Positions 10,758 to 22,514 of a DNA stretch of 64,000 nt are shown piece by piece; within the stretch, counting starts at the first letter, position 1; each line of letters begins with the position of its first letter. The notes under the pieces were generated by a model that was not told where the DNA came from, made no database searches, and saw nothing but the letters and a program-made list of their open reading frames with translations. The position numbers and the translations under genes were made by a program. The DNA is taken from the NCBI GenBank assembly GCA_028456385.1, contig JALNQF010000066.1, positions 62,001-126,000 of the forward strand, given 5' to 3'. Source of the stretch: Ophiosphaerella korrae (Eukaryota; Ascomycota; Dothideomycetes; Pleosporales; Phaeosphaeriaceae).

Positions 10758-11643
10758 TTACCTTCGGCCTCTGCCTCTCCCAGCAGAACCACGCAATTTT
10801 GGGCAATCTGACTTGAAATGCCCCTTCTGACCACATTGGAAGCATTCCGCATTACTCACGCCTCTCGATCCGCGGTCTTCGAATCTACGGTCCCCAGATA
10901 ATGACTGTAGGCCATACACGCTCGTATCCTTATTCGATGATCTCTGTGGCCCTCTCGGTGATTTCATGTCACGAGTTTTGCGATTCGCCTCGGCGACCTC
11001 GCGCTTGGTTTCACGTATGAGTGCGGCCGTCGGATCATCGCTATCATACTCGTCGGAGGATGAGTTCACTTCACCATCAGATTGATCTTCCTTTTCAGAA
11101 GCAATAGGTTTCTGGAGTATGTCAGCGATCGTTTCTGGTACATTTTTGATAGCAAAGCTGACCTCTTTCTTTTTTGCGCCTCCGCCAAATTGTTTTCTGA
11201 TTGGTTGTACTACTTCCTCGTCGTCTTCTTCGGTGTCTGCTGCATCGAGTTCGGCAAAGCCTGTTTGTTTCACGTCCAACGACTCTGGTCGTTTGCCATC
11301 CAGAGGATCTTTGAAACTCAGCACCCACTTGGTCTCACCTGTGTGTTGCGCGGCCTTGTCGAGTGCCTCTTGTCGTTTCTTCTCTTCTGCTGCTAGCGCC
11401 GATTGTAGTATCTCATGATCCGAAGTGCCTGGAGTGCTCGGCGCAGACTTTCCATATGAGAGACGTGCTTTTTTTGAGGGTGGACCGTTGGGTGTCGATG
11501 GCGATGAAGCAGTGGCTTTGGAAGCGGACCGCTGCATAAACTGTGACACACTTAGCAACTGGTGCGCAACGTGATTCTGATATGCAAATCACCTTCATGG
11601 TCATCAAACGACTGGACATCGTCTTTGGCGTTGAGGAAGCCAT
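10758..11643 (-). CDS. MPP6: MPP6-type nuclear exosome cofactor with C-terminal CCHC zinc knuckle
   Basis: Two exons, 11593-11643 (17 codons) and 10758-11540, with a 52-bp intron GTGATT...CACAG; 277 residues. The first exon supplies MASSTPKTMSSRLMTMK and the second continues FMQRSASK, together making the SSRLxxMKFMQR signature of M-phase phosphoprotein 6, the RNA-binding exosome cofactor that links Rrp6/Mtr4. A following ETKWVLSF segment matches the second conserved block of the family. The central part is acidic and Ser-rich. The C-terminus has one CCHC zinc knuckle (CFQCGQKGHFKSDC) followed by an RGRGRR tail. Yeast and human MPP6 lack such a knuckle, whereas the TRAMP partners Air1/2 carry several. 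An inspection that starts at the largest open frame would miss the short first exon and lose the MPP6 signature. Confidence 0.85.
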
Positions 11644-12419
11644 TGTTACAAGAATATAGCCTCTTTGCGACAGATGCCTGCAAGAAAATGGATTGTCGGG
11701 TCTGTGAACTTTGAGCGTCGCAAACATTCGTGAGCATCTTGAATTTTGGTGCACGGGCCCTTGCGCTAGTTTAGCGCCCGTCACTCATAATTCTGAAGCA
11801 TGGCATCAGGCTGAAATTGAGCCCTGCCCTCCTGTTACACATATATACGTACCACAGTACGTACGCAGAGTAATCCGGATTCCTTGTTCTCCTCGCGCCC
11901 AAACAACTCTGGGACAATAACTACAGCAATGTTGAAAAAGTTTCGGTGATGCTACAGAGTCGATTTAGCAGCAAGCAATCATGCAAGCATCAGACAAAAA
12001 GAGACAGAAGCACCAGCAAGGCAAGAGAATAATGCGAGATCGTATTGTTATTTCCCATTCTCCGTGGAAACTAGGTCTCTATCTGCCAATATTACTACTG
12101 ATGCAGACATTCTTCGCAAACCGATCCTTGTACTCATGCCATTTGGAGTTTCATTACTGTGCAGCCTTCAATCGTAAACTTATCGCCTAGAACCGCGACA
12201 CGCTATTTCAAGACACCTTTTTGTGTACTGTTCTCGAATGTGCGGGCGTCCAAAGTTGTGCCATGGCTTCTTCAAATCCACCACCAAACGCTGGGACCAA
12301 GGCAGACGGCAGAAGTGCTGGACATTATGCTATTTCTCAATCTCAATGATGGAAAATGGTAGGTGGTATATCGGTTGTGTGTTAATGTAATTATGATTTT
12401 GAACCCTCGAGAGCAGCCT
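11644..12419. other. Stretch without a recognisable gene
   Basis: Upstream region of the MPP6-type gene followed by about 500 bp with only short, unconvincing frames. Confidence 0.45.
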
Positions 12420-12728
12420 TTAGCTCGGTCGCGTCGTCCTGCATGTTCTGGCTCTAGAGAAAAGAGCTAACTTGAGTTGCTGATAGGCTTCAATAGCTTC
12501 TTTTTGAGATCCGGCTTCCGTCTCAGAAGAAAATTTTGGTTGCGACCTGCGTGTCGGCACCGAGGACTGCCATGTTGAAATTGTGGATGCTCGACCGCTT
12601 GTCAAGTATGGATGCGATGACTGATGAGTAGCAATTGAACCCATGATTGTAATTGATGGTGATGATGATGAAGATTGAGTGGATGTAGTTGTTGATGAAG
12701 ACGAGGATTGAGTGAATGTAGTAGACAT
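12420..12728 (-). CDS. Possible small Ser/Thr-rich protein
   Basis: Open frame of 102 codons with ATG at 12728. The first 35 residues are almost only Ser and Thr (SSSSSTTTSTQSSSSSPS), followed by a more ordered SSETEAGSQKEAIEAYQQLK helix-like segment. In a neighbouring frame just downstream, minus-strand bases about 12455-12400 read MQDDATELKAALEGSKS before a stop, which looks more protein-like than the in-frame tail. A missed splice or a frameshift is possible, but no intron of normal length joins them. Not recognised; could be chance or a small unannotated gene. Confidence 0.25.
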   Translation of the reverse strand: MSTTFTQSSSSSTTTSTQSSSSSPSITIMGSIATHQSSHPYLTSGRASTISTWQSSVPTRRSQPKFSSETEAGSQKEAIEAYQQLKLALFSRARTCRTTRPS

Positions 12729-15009
12729 GATACGGAGGCAAGGACCAGCCGGCTGTATATATTAGTCACTGTTAGACAATTTGTCAAGAACATCTGGATC
12801 GCAAACAGACTATATGTAAAACATATGCCAGAATATGTGGGCAAAGATTTCCGCCAGCACTCGAACCCTATGATTAATGGCAGACGCACGATACGGGCCG
12901 TGTGAAGGGATTACATGACCGCCCATGTCGTGACAGCAGCGTCGCCTATTGTGGGCGAAACACCAGGTAAGTAACACTCAGCCAATGAACCCTATCATGT
13001 GGCGGAAAAACCGAAGTGCTCCTGTGAATTCAATAGTTCCGAGATGACGAGATCTTAGTCTTGACAAATTGAAAAACACCTGAGGGGTCTCAATATGCGC
13101 CTAGCTGCATAGGTGATGGCGGTCTGTGACCTTCGCGTGTTTGGTGGAGAGGTATTCCAAATCGTCTCAAAATCTTGCACTAACAACCCCTGTCACCAAC
13201 CTCAAAATCAAAACCCATGTCGGGTGGCCACCACGGTCGTTCCGCATAGTCTTAACATTGAGGCGAATCAGGTGTAGTTCAGCCAGTGCCGTGGGCCTAA
13301 GAATTCCGTTCCGCTGCACGTATTTCTTATTAGTTTCTCAGACATCTCTGACACGCCGAGTGACATTCCCTGTCTAAGGCATCCCGGCATATCTCTACTG
13401 GTTAGACGAACCCAATCAGACTTTCAGCTCTCTGTTCGCTGACGAGAATGACCAAGCTATCTAGGCATTCTAGAGATTACCTTGGCATTACTTCAGGTAG
13501 TTGCCCTTCGTTCCACAGCGCCAGCCTGCTGGTACCCAAACAACTTGACGAACACCAAGACCTCAAAATGAACCACGAGTCACATTTCTGTACGTCGTGT
13601 CACACATGACTAAATCAAATAATTGTGGATAGGCTTGAACTCATAGGTTTATTCTGCACACTTGAGACATCACATAATTGTCTTCCTTCGATTGGTACGC
13701 ATATCTTGGCAGACTCTGGGAATGCCAACCTATTCAGTTAGCTGCCTGCGCTCTCCAAGATTTCTCGTCTGATTTTTCTGCATTGAGCTCCAGTGGCTGA
13801 TCCACAGTTTATTACAGCTTCACAAATCAAAGCACGCTCTATGCATCTCCACTAGCTGATCACAGTCTTTCACCGCTTGTTGGTGAGACTGTATGAGTTA
13901 CCATTAGCTACCATGATTGGAGATGTCTCTTGATATCTCATAATATGCAAGGCTAAACGGATTATAAATTTGCCGCAAATACTATCGGGATCGCCGTGAC
14001 ACAGGGACTTTGGGTTTCAGAGTAATCTCGTTATGCCCTCGCCGTTACCTCGGAGTCTGCAAGGGAAAACACTTGGGTTCTCGAAATATTTTCTGAGGTG
14101 CTCATTCTGGATTACTTTGTCCTTACCTCCAAGTCTTTACGTGTCTCCGATCATGCACATATAAAGATAGCACTTTGGCTCTTTCCATCATAGACTAGTA
14201 AGTCTCCACGACCATGGGGTGGTTTCGTGATTCAAGGAATGGGGACAGTCTTTGTGCTCGACTGATTCAATCGTCGTGTAGGCTTATCTTTAATCCGAGG
14301 AAGCGCTCAGATAGAGTCTGTGCATGTCCTAGGTTTGTTCTCGTCTATGTTGTGGGATTGGAAGCCATTAGAACGATTTTAATTGAACTTGAGCAAGTTG
14401 ATCAGACTCCTGTCTAAGTGTGATTGGATGTAAGTCTAGGTCTATATACTTTAGGATCGGAGAGAGGGATCCTCCGGTAGACCGCCACAGGATCAGTTGA
14501 TCCGCAGCAGTCTAGATTGGCTCGCGCGATAACCATCCCCGCCTTTGTACCATAGTTTAGACCTGACCATTGACGACGTGACTGCTCTCCTCAAATACAG
14601 CATCACTATCCAGAAATCATAAAATTAATTGCTTGAGTGATAAGCAAAAAGATCACTGTAAAATGGGACGCGAAATCTTGTAGGATCAACTTTCCATGTT
14701 GCGCTTTTGCACTCCGTGAGATGGGCAGCTCCATTTGCATCACTTGATGATTCCAAGGAACCTTGGAACGGTTCGCAACTCCAAGGACCGAGACCCTTGG
14801 CGGGTGCAGTATAAACATCACGTCAACCAAGCTTTGATGCTCGACGGAACGATTATTGGTGCAAACCCTCAGCCGGAGCAGTTTTATCACGCCTGGCTGC
14901 CTCTACGACTTTAATCTCTGCTTTCTAGATCAATCGTGTTGCCGAAGACAATTTTTTCGAAATGTCGAAAGTTATGCCTAACTGGGCTTCGATCTGGGCA
15001 GAAGTTACT
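12729..15009. other. Gene-poor, AT-rich stretch
   Basis: About 2.3 kb with no frame above 95 codons and nothing recognisable. It borders two decayed genes and probably belongs to the same relic-rich block. The text is not visibly tandemly repeated. Confidence 0.5.
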
Positions 15010-16160
15010 GAAAATATACGTTAATGCTCTTATTCCAACTATCGTCTTTACTAGTGTTGCGTTTGCGAAGGTCGTCCTGCGGTGGTCTAGTAGGCTATTA
15101 TCCAAGGGTGGCGTTGGAATTGATGACTACCTTGTAGTCATTAGCATAATATGTTTTTAATTCACTAGAAACCAGAAGTTGACTAGCATAGATTCTATCA
15201 GTGGGTTTTACATGTATCATTGTCAATCATCAAAGAACTATTACATGCATACTGACCTATTACTAGAAGGCATGGTAAATCGCCTAAAAAGTGATGATTT
15301 GGTAGCTCAACTCTCAGCAAGATCTACTATGCTGAAGGTTTGCTGTATAGATCCTATAAGGTTGCCCTTCACTGGCATGCTGTAGCTCCATTTGTCTTCA
15401 ATTATTATCTATTTCCTCGCAATCAACATCTCCAACGCATCTTTTGCGTTCAAGTACATTCAACTCTTCTCCCATTCTCGGTTAGTCACACACACTTGCC
15501 ATATTCTTCTCGTTCTCATTCTTGGTGCGGCGCTTTGGGGTGTCTATGTAGTCCTATTTCTCTGTAGACTTGTCCAACGGTACTGGAGTTTAGTAGCAAG
15601 AGGCAAGGCATGGACCCTCAAGTAGTGTTCCTCTCCACAAGTCTCATGAGCACTGTTCTTGATTGGGCAATTTGGATGGTGCCAATACTAGTGGTAGGGC
15701 GGTTGAGGCTACCTCGCAGACAAAAAATGGGGCTGGCATTTGTATTTGGACTGGGTATGGTGTAAAAAATGACCTGTGTTTTTGTGGCCCAAAAGCTGAT
15801 TGGTCTGTTATAGCGTGTGCATCGTCAGTGCCTGCGGGTAGTGCTTGTGTGCTATTTTGCGGGCGAAGGCGATGTGAGCAGTGCGTATAGGCCCTCGTCT
15901 CTATTGTCATGCAACTAATAAGTTATTTCAGGGGCAAGTGTTTTCGCTTTGGTGCGGTCGACAATCGAAATCAACGTAGCCATTATGTGCGCATCGCTTA
16001 TTGTGATGAAGCCTCTTATCGCACGGTTCATGCCAGTCATTATCTCCTCCAAGTCCGAGTCTACAAGGGAATATGTGAGGATTTGGAGGGGCATAACTGG
16101 GCGCGAATTGCTTACCGCCAGTATTGCGGAAGAGTTCGAAGCAAGAGGGGAGGCATGAGA
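15010..16160 (+). pseudogene. Decayed PTH11/fungal-rhodopsin-domain integral membrane protein
   Basis: Pieces of one seven-helix protein appear in order in different frames. First comes a first-helix segment LPTIVF-like ending FAKVVLRWSSRLLSKGG and GIDDYLVVISIICF (about 15020-15157). Then a middle block AINISNASFAFKYIQLFSHS and VYVVLFLCRLVQRYW (15410-15610). Then, after a one-base frameshift at about 15608, VFLSTSLMSTVLDWAIWMV (15625-15760). After further stops comes STIEINVAIMCASLIVMKPL and the cytoplasmic tail SESTREYVRIWRGI (15950-16158). These match the SAT4/PTH11-like Rhodopsin_fungal family of plasma membrane proteins, whose best known member senses surface cues in rice blast. In-frame stops (for example GMV* near 15763) and frameshifts show it is dead. 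Confidence 0.8.
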
Positions 16161-16920
16161 TGGTCAGTACAATCAGCAGGAGGAGTTCGAAGCAGATTGC
16201 CGAACCGACGAGAGTTCGGAGTGAGAATCCGAACGCGAGGGATCGATGGCTATGGTGAATAATATCGTATGTCGCGATAGTGGTGGGGCCTCGGCATATG
16301 ACGTATTGGCAGTCTCGGTGCTTGCCACTCCTATTGACGCTTTACATGGAACGGTATGTAGAGAAATGATAAAGCAGCATTTAATGTATAATTGTCACAT
16401 CTAAAACTGCCCTGACTTATTCCTGATAAATTGTAGTGATTGCAAAAATGCCAGCAGTTGATGACGGAACAGACGTGGGGTGGGAACTCTGACCCAACTG
16501 CACGGCTTGACCTCAACCTGCACCATTGTATATGCTTGGAACACGACCACGACTGAAGACCCGACCTTCTCTCCTTGACCTCATCCAGGAGAAGAATATC
16601 GATCAGATCTCTACATCTGTCGATCGCAACGACCCTGCCCTCGAGGCCGACAGCGAGCCGCACTGCATCCCGCTTCCTGCCAGCCCGCTGATATCACCAT
16701 CACAAGAGGTGCCTAGCCACCCATCGCAGCTACCGCCACCCTAAATAACACTGCAAGCCAATAGCAGCGAGGAGACTAACTTGGATACAGCAGCAAATAT
16801 GCCTCCGGTAAGCTTCGCCCGGCGCAGAGGCTATAGAATTGCCACAACTGACTAGGGGACAGAAGTAGCAGAACAAGACTGAGGAACCAGGTGAAAACTC
16901 AGCGAGCACAATATTCTACT
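16161..16920. other. Stretch without a recognisable gene
   Basis: Contains one plus-strand frame (16526-16744) beginning MYMLGTRPRLKTRPSLLD with a Ser/Pro-rich end; it has no recognisable domain and might be a relic. Nothing resembling the missing N-terminal exons of the neighbouring V-ATPase copy was found here. Confidence 0.45.
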
Positions 16921-18407
16921 GCCTCCACGCGCAAAGGGTACTATCACCCGCATCACCGACAAGGGACGCTACGTTGTCGATAAGAAGATTTTGGAGCTTG
17001 ATTTCAACGGCACTAAAACCGAGTACAGCATAATGCACCGATGGCCTGTGCAAGTTCCCCGTCCCTCTGCAGAGAAGTTGCCTTCCGATCGACCTCTTAT
17101 TGTCGGTCAGCGTGTTCTAGACTCGCTCTTCCCAAGTGTTCAAGGAGGCACAGTGTGCATTCCTGGTGCTTTCGGATGCGGCAAGACGGTCATCTCGCAA
17201 CCCTTGTCCAAGTTCTCCAACAGTGACATTATTGTGTATGTTGGTTGTGGCGAGGTGAGTATTCGTGTAACCATACATATGCGATGACTGATGTTCTGCA
17301 GCGCAGCAATGAAATGGCTGAGTCTTGATGGACTTCCCGGAGCTTACCATCAATGCCAATGGCAAGCAAGAACCTATCATGAAGAGAACTACTTTAATTG
17401 CCAATACATCATCCAACATGCTCGTGGCTGCCCGAGAAGCTTCTATCTACACTGGAAGTAAGTCATATCTCCGCAGACATATATCATGTAACAACAACTA
17501 ACACTATCTAGTTACGGTTACTGAGTACTTTCGTGATTAAGGAAAGGATGTTGCCATGATTGCTGACTCTTCTTCCCGATGGGCTGAGGCTCTTCGTGAA
17601 ATTTCTGGTCGTCTGGGAGAAATGCAGGCTGATCAAGGTTTCCCCGCCTATCTAGGCGCGAAGCTTGCGTCCTTTTACGAGCGCGCTGGCCGTGTTGAGG
17701 CACTTGGAAGCCCGGAGCGTTACGGTAGTGTGTCCATCGTTGGTGTCGTGAGCCCTCCGGGTGGCGACTTTTCGGATCCTGTCACAACTAGCACCCTCAA
17801 CATCGTGCAAGTCTTCTGGGGTCTTGACAAGAAGCTCGCTCAGCGAAAGCATTTGCCTTCGGTTAATACGTCGATCAGTTACAGCAAGTATACCGGGCCG
17901 CTTGACAAGTGCTACGCCAAAGAGAACCCCAATTTCCCACGGCTACGCGATCGCATCGAGGAGCTTCTCACAACTTCAGACGATCTCGATCAGGCCGTGC
18001 AGCTTGTCGGTAAATCAGCTTTAGGCGACTCGGATAAGATCACGTTCGATGTTGCAACCCTACTAAAAGAAGATTTCTTGCAACAAAACGGTTACTCGGA
18101 TTACGACCAGTTCTGCCCACTATGGAAGACTGAATGGATGATGAAGAACATGATGGCTTCCCATGATGAAGCACAAAAAGCAGTCTCACAGGGACACAGT
18201 TGGCCCAAGATCCGCGACTCCACATCTGAGATCCAATCTCAGCTTCGTAGTATGAAGTTTGAGCTACCCAGCGACGGCAAAGAGGCCGTTACCAAGAAGG
18301 TAAGATCTTCGAATGAATCTTTCATGAACATTTACTAATATGATTGCTAGTATGAGGAGCTGCTCCAGAAGATGACTGACAAGTTTGCGTCGGTGATTGA
18401 CGAGTAA
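16921..18407 (+). pseudogene. VMA1: 5'-truncated, broken copy of V-ATPase catalytic subunit A
   Basis: Homology starts at [14 protein letters not shown] (about 16924), roughly 200 residues into subunit A, and runs to the normal C-terminus YEELLQKMTDKFASVIDE at 18407. The nucleotide-binding P-loop GAFGCGKT and the [18 protein letters not shown] and [14 protein letters not shown] blocks are present. Introns at 17254-17301, about 17458-17513 and 18301-18350 are retained, so the copy came from genomic DNA, not from mRNA. Breaks seen: loss of one base after EMAE near 17322 shifts the frame, and the codon after EYFRD (about 17538) is TAA where the family has CAA. Conserved positions have also changed (EMPAD reads EMQAD; NTSNMP reads NTSSNML). 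The intact VMA1 must lie elsewhere. Confidence 0.88.
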
Positions 18408-18936
18408 ATACAGTCTTGTATAGCGTGTGGGGGTCGTGTATCTTGATAAATGTAGATGGCGGATCGTGTTTAGCATCAAATATTGATGCCTAGTTTACTT
18501 TGTTGTAAAAATCATCTAGTAGCTAATGTTGATGCCTGGATTCGCTGACGACGCATGTTCGCGTCCTGTGACCGCAGTCGTTCGTCATATGACTCTTTAT
18601 GTCTTGCCACGGGCGGAAGTACATGTTAAACAGTAGAGAAGGACGGTGAAGTTTTTGCTATCCAAGGCGACACCGTTTCTCACTGCGCCCCTGCATCAGT
18701 GCCGCCTCATGCAGTTGACGTTTGCATAACCCTGTTGTTCGAGACTCAGCCACAAAGTGTGGCGTCTGGCCCAAGCTCGACAACGGCACCCGTAGCAGCA
18801 ACGCAACATCCGCAACAGCCCCCGGTTCTCCAAACACATTCGCCTCTTGCGACCAAGATAACACCTTTGCCCACATATACACTGTTGCTTTCACCTACTT
18901 TACTCACAAACAACGCCAAACTCAACGCTAGCCGTC
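18408..18936. other. Intergenic, VPS1 upstream region
   Basis: Separates the decayed V-ATPase copy from VPS1. The plus-strand frame running through here into VPS1 exon 2 (from 18699) is upstream sequence and not a better start. Confidence 0.5.
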
Positions 18937-21322
18937 ATGGCGACAAACCCAAATGCGTACGCACATGCCCAAGACGGCCCCTCGCAGCGCAGAAAGCTAA
19001 TGGAATCTACAGCATCAACGTGAACGACCCAGGGCTTATCACCCTTGTAAATAAGCTACAGGATGTCTTCACTACCGTAGGGGTATGTTGACAAGCCCCT
19101 ACCTCTACCTTTCATCATTTCTCTGCACCGCCCAGAGTCCTGAAGCCTGACACCCCTACTAGGTACAAAATCCTATAGACCTGCCACAAATTGCTGTCGT
19201 TGGATCGCAGTCCAGTGGAAAGAGTTCTGTACTAGAAAATATCGTTGGACGGGACTTGTGAGTTGTACCATTACCATGCGTGGTTTCAACGCTTGCGATT
19301 GAATACTGATACCCAACCCACAGCTTGCCCCGAGGAACTGGTATCGTCACCCGAAGACCGCTCATTCTCCAGCTTATCAACCGCGCATCGCAATCACAAA
19401 CAAATGGAGTGTCTGAGGAGGCTCGCAAGTCGGATTCGCAAAACAATTCCGACGAGTGGGGCGAATTTCTGCACATTCCTGGCCAGAAGTTCCACGACTT
19501 CAACAAGATAAGGGAAGAAATCGTGCGCGAGACAGAATCTAAAACGGGACGCAATGCGGGTATCTCGCCAGCACCCATCAACTTGAGGATATACTCGCCT
19601 AATGTCCTAACGCTCACATTGGTGGACTTGCCCGGTTTGACAAAGGTGCCTGTTGGAGATCAGCCAAGAGATATCGAGCGGCAGATCCGTGAGATGGTAT
19701 TGAAGCAGATTAGCAAATCCAACGCTATCATCCTGGCAGTCACCGCAGCGAATACCGATTTGGCCAACTCCGACGGTCTCAAGTTGGCACGAGAGGTCGA
19801 TCCTGAGGGACAACGGACTATCGGTGTATTGACCAAGGTCGATTTGATGGATGATGGAACGGACGTCGTCGACATTCTCGCTGGTCGCATTATTCCGCTG
19901 CGGTTGGGCTACGTTCCGGTTGTGAACCGTGGGCAGAGGGATATCGAGAATAAGAAAGCGATCTCCTACGCCCTCGAACACGAGAGACAATTTTTCGAGA
20001 ATCACAAGGCATACCGTAACAAGGCCGCCTACTGTGGTACGCCATATCTTGCACGCAAGCTGAATTTGGTGAGTCTTGCATTCTGTATACTCCAGCACTA
20101 GCTAACCGCTCTAGATCCTAATGATGCATATTAAACAAACCCTCCCCGATATCAAAGCGCGTATATCATCATCGTTGCAGAAATACCAAGCCGAACTCGC
20201 ATCGCTCGGTAATTCTATGCTCGGCAATAGCTCGAACATTGTTCTCAACATGATTACAGAGTTTACTAATGAATACAGGGGGGTGTTAGAGGGTAACAAC
20301 CAAGAACTATCTGCGACGGAATTGTCTGGTGGTGCGCGTATCTCCTTTGTCTACCACGAGCTGTACGCAAATGGTGTCAAGGCCGTGGATCCGTTTGATC
20401 AGGTAAAGGATGTCGACATTCGAACAGTTCTTTACAACTCTTCAGGTTCTTCACCTGCATTGTTCGTTGGTACGACAGCGTTTGAGCTTATCGTCAAGCA
20501 ACAAATCAAGAGACTTGAGGACCCTAGTATCAAGTGCGTAAGCTTAGTCTACGATGAACTAATCCGCATTCTCGGTCAACTGCTCGGCAAGAGCTCTTTC
20601 AGGCGTTATCCTGCGTTAAAGGAAAAGCTACACGCCGTTGTAGTCGGCTTCTTCAAGAAAGCTATGGAGCCAACGAATAAGCTGGTCAAGGACCTGGTTG
20701 CTATGGAAGCTTGTTATATCAACACTGGCCATCCGGATTTCATCAATGGATCTCGTGCTATGGCAATTGTTCACGAGCGACATAATGCAAGCAAGCCTAC
20801 CCAGGTGGACCCCAAGACAGGAAAGCCGATGCCTCCTGCCGTACCTCCTCGATCAATATCCCCCTCCCTAGACGGTGGAGAGGGTGGAGGATTTTTCGGC
20901 TCGTTCTTTGCTAGTAAGAACAAGAAGAAGATGGCAGCTATGGAGCCGCCACCACCGACACTGAAGGCTTCGGGTACACTCTCGGAGAAGGAAGTCCAGG
21001 AGGTTGAGGTCATCAGTAAGTCGAAACGAGGTTCGAGTGCTATAATGAACGATACTGATGTCTCATAGAACTGCTCATTACTTCATACTTCAATATTGTC
21101 CGCCGAACTATGATTGATATGGTACCCAAGGCAATCATGTTAAACCTGGTGACATGGACGAGGGAGAACATGCAAGGCGAGCTTCTCACGAACATGTACA
21201 AGACAGACGAGCTTGACGAGCTGCTGAAGGAGTCCGAGTACACTGTCAGGAGACGAAAAGACTGCCAGCAGATGGTGGAGAGTTTGGGCAAGGCGCAGGA
21301 GATTGTCAACCAGGTGCAGTAA
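18937..21322 (+). CDS. VPS1: Dynamin-like GTPase Vps1
   Basis: Six exons: 18937-18956, 19013-19082, 19163-19257, 19324-20068, 20115-21015 and 21069-21322, giving 694 residues (yeast Vps1 704). The first exon is only 20 nt (MATNPNA) and joins [19 protein letters not shown] through a GTACGC...CTACAG intron. GTPase motifs are complete: G1 [10 protein letters not shown]2 [12 protein letters not shown]3 DLPG and G4 LTKVD. The dynamin middle domain follows. A variable insert with [16 protein letters not shown] lies where Vps1 has its insert B, and the GTPase effector domain closes the protein ([16 protein letters not shown] ... [13 protein letters not shown]). No PH domain, as expected. Vps1 severs membranes at peroxisomes, endosomes and the vacuole. 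All splice junctions keep phase. Confidence 0.95.
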
Positions 21323-21604
21323 TGGTAGTTGAGGAGGGACGAGATGTAGGGGTAGGGGTAGAGCAGGAGATGTGCATTTTACGGAAGGTGTTTTGGCCTT
21401 TGATAGACATGTGCGTTGAGTATATTTATATCCGGAGCTATGTATGAAAGGGCGTGCGAACAAGGCCTCGCCATGATCTAGTGTTGGTGATGCTGTCCTA
21501 GCTGATGATGGGGTTCTGTGGCGCTAGTACCAAAAGCGGAATCGCCGGCGGAGGTTCGAAAAGTCTCTCGAGCTGTTGCACCACCGACCACCACCAGGGC
21601 AGCC

Positions 21605-22448
21605 ATGCTGCTCCCACGAATACTGGCGCCCGTACGCGCGTCTATCCAAGCAACTTCAAAGCTCGTCGCCCCATCGTCTCGCACCCTCGATGTGCTCCGC
21701 GCTGCTAATAGCGCCTCGGCACCTTCGATCGCTGCCGCTCTCTCTTTCGTAAGACACGCTAGTCATCAGTCTCAAGGACGAGCCAACGGCGCTAAAGATG
21801 GTCCTGGAAAACGGCTGGGCGCGAAGAAAAGCGGAGGTACTTGAATCCACCTGCAAGGAGCGAGCGTGCTTAATATTGACCAACACCACAGGCGAATATG
21901 TGATCCCTGGCAACATCATATTCCGCCAACGCGGCACAACGTGGTTCCCTGGCGAAAATTGCAAATTCGGACGTGATCACTGTATATTCGCTACCGAGTC
22001 GGGCTATGTGAGATACTACCGCGATCCACGCCTACATCCCAAGCGACAGTATATTGGCGTAGCGCTGGAGAAAGACCATACGTTGCCATATGCCCCTGGC
22101 GCCGCGCGCAAGCGACGTTTGAATATGGTAGCTACCATTGTAGAGCCACAGCCGGTCGAGGTGGGCGACCAGGTACTCGTTGCTGATGTTCCGGCGACCG
22201 CTGCTTCGGCGCCAACGACACCGGGCAATAGGATTTTAACTATGGGCAGAGGATATGCATATCGTGAAGCCAATTGGCGGATTGGTCGGGTGGCGGAGAG
22301 AGCGAATGTTCAGGTCAAGCAGTTTGTGCCAGGAGATAGGTGGACGGCATGGCGGAGGAGTAAGGCCAGGATTCAGGCAAACGAAGAGAAGAAGAGGTTG
22401 AGGAACGCTGGCAAAAAGGCAGGGAAACCTAAGAAGAGCAAGAGGTAG
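21605..22448 (+). CDS. MRP7: Mitochondrial ribosomal protein bL27m
   Basis: Exons 21605-21836 and 21892-22448; 262 residues. ATG at 21605 opens an Arg/Ser/Ala-rich presequence ([19 protein letters not shown]). The bL27 core reads [20 protein letters not shown] then [20 protein letters not shown], and the intron falls inside the SGG turn (GTACTT...CACAG). Bacterial L27 ends after about 85 residues; here a fungal-type C-terminal extension of about 140 residues follows, ending in a Lys-rich tail ([11 protein letters not shown]). The protein is part of the large mitoribosomal subunit near the peptidyl transferase centre. Same strand as VPS1, 282 bp downstream, and convergent with the CoA-transferase gene with only 66 bp between stop codons. 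Confidence 0.93.
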
Positions 22449-22514
22449 AAAGGCCACAAGAGCGTGGCTGTATTGGAATGACGAAGTGTATATTTACAAG
22501 GATACGGCACGCTC

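Noticed and set aside
16991..18338. V-ATPase subunit A with intein as in yeast VMA1
   Set aside because: No intein sequence is present between the conserved blocks; only normal introns interrupt them.
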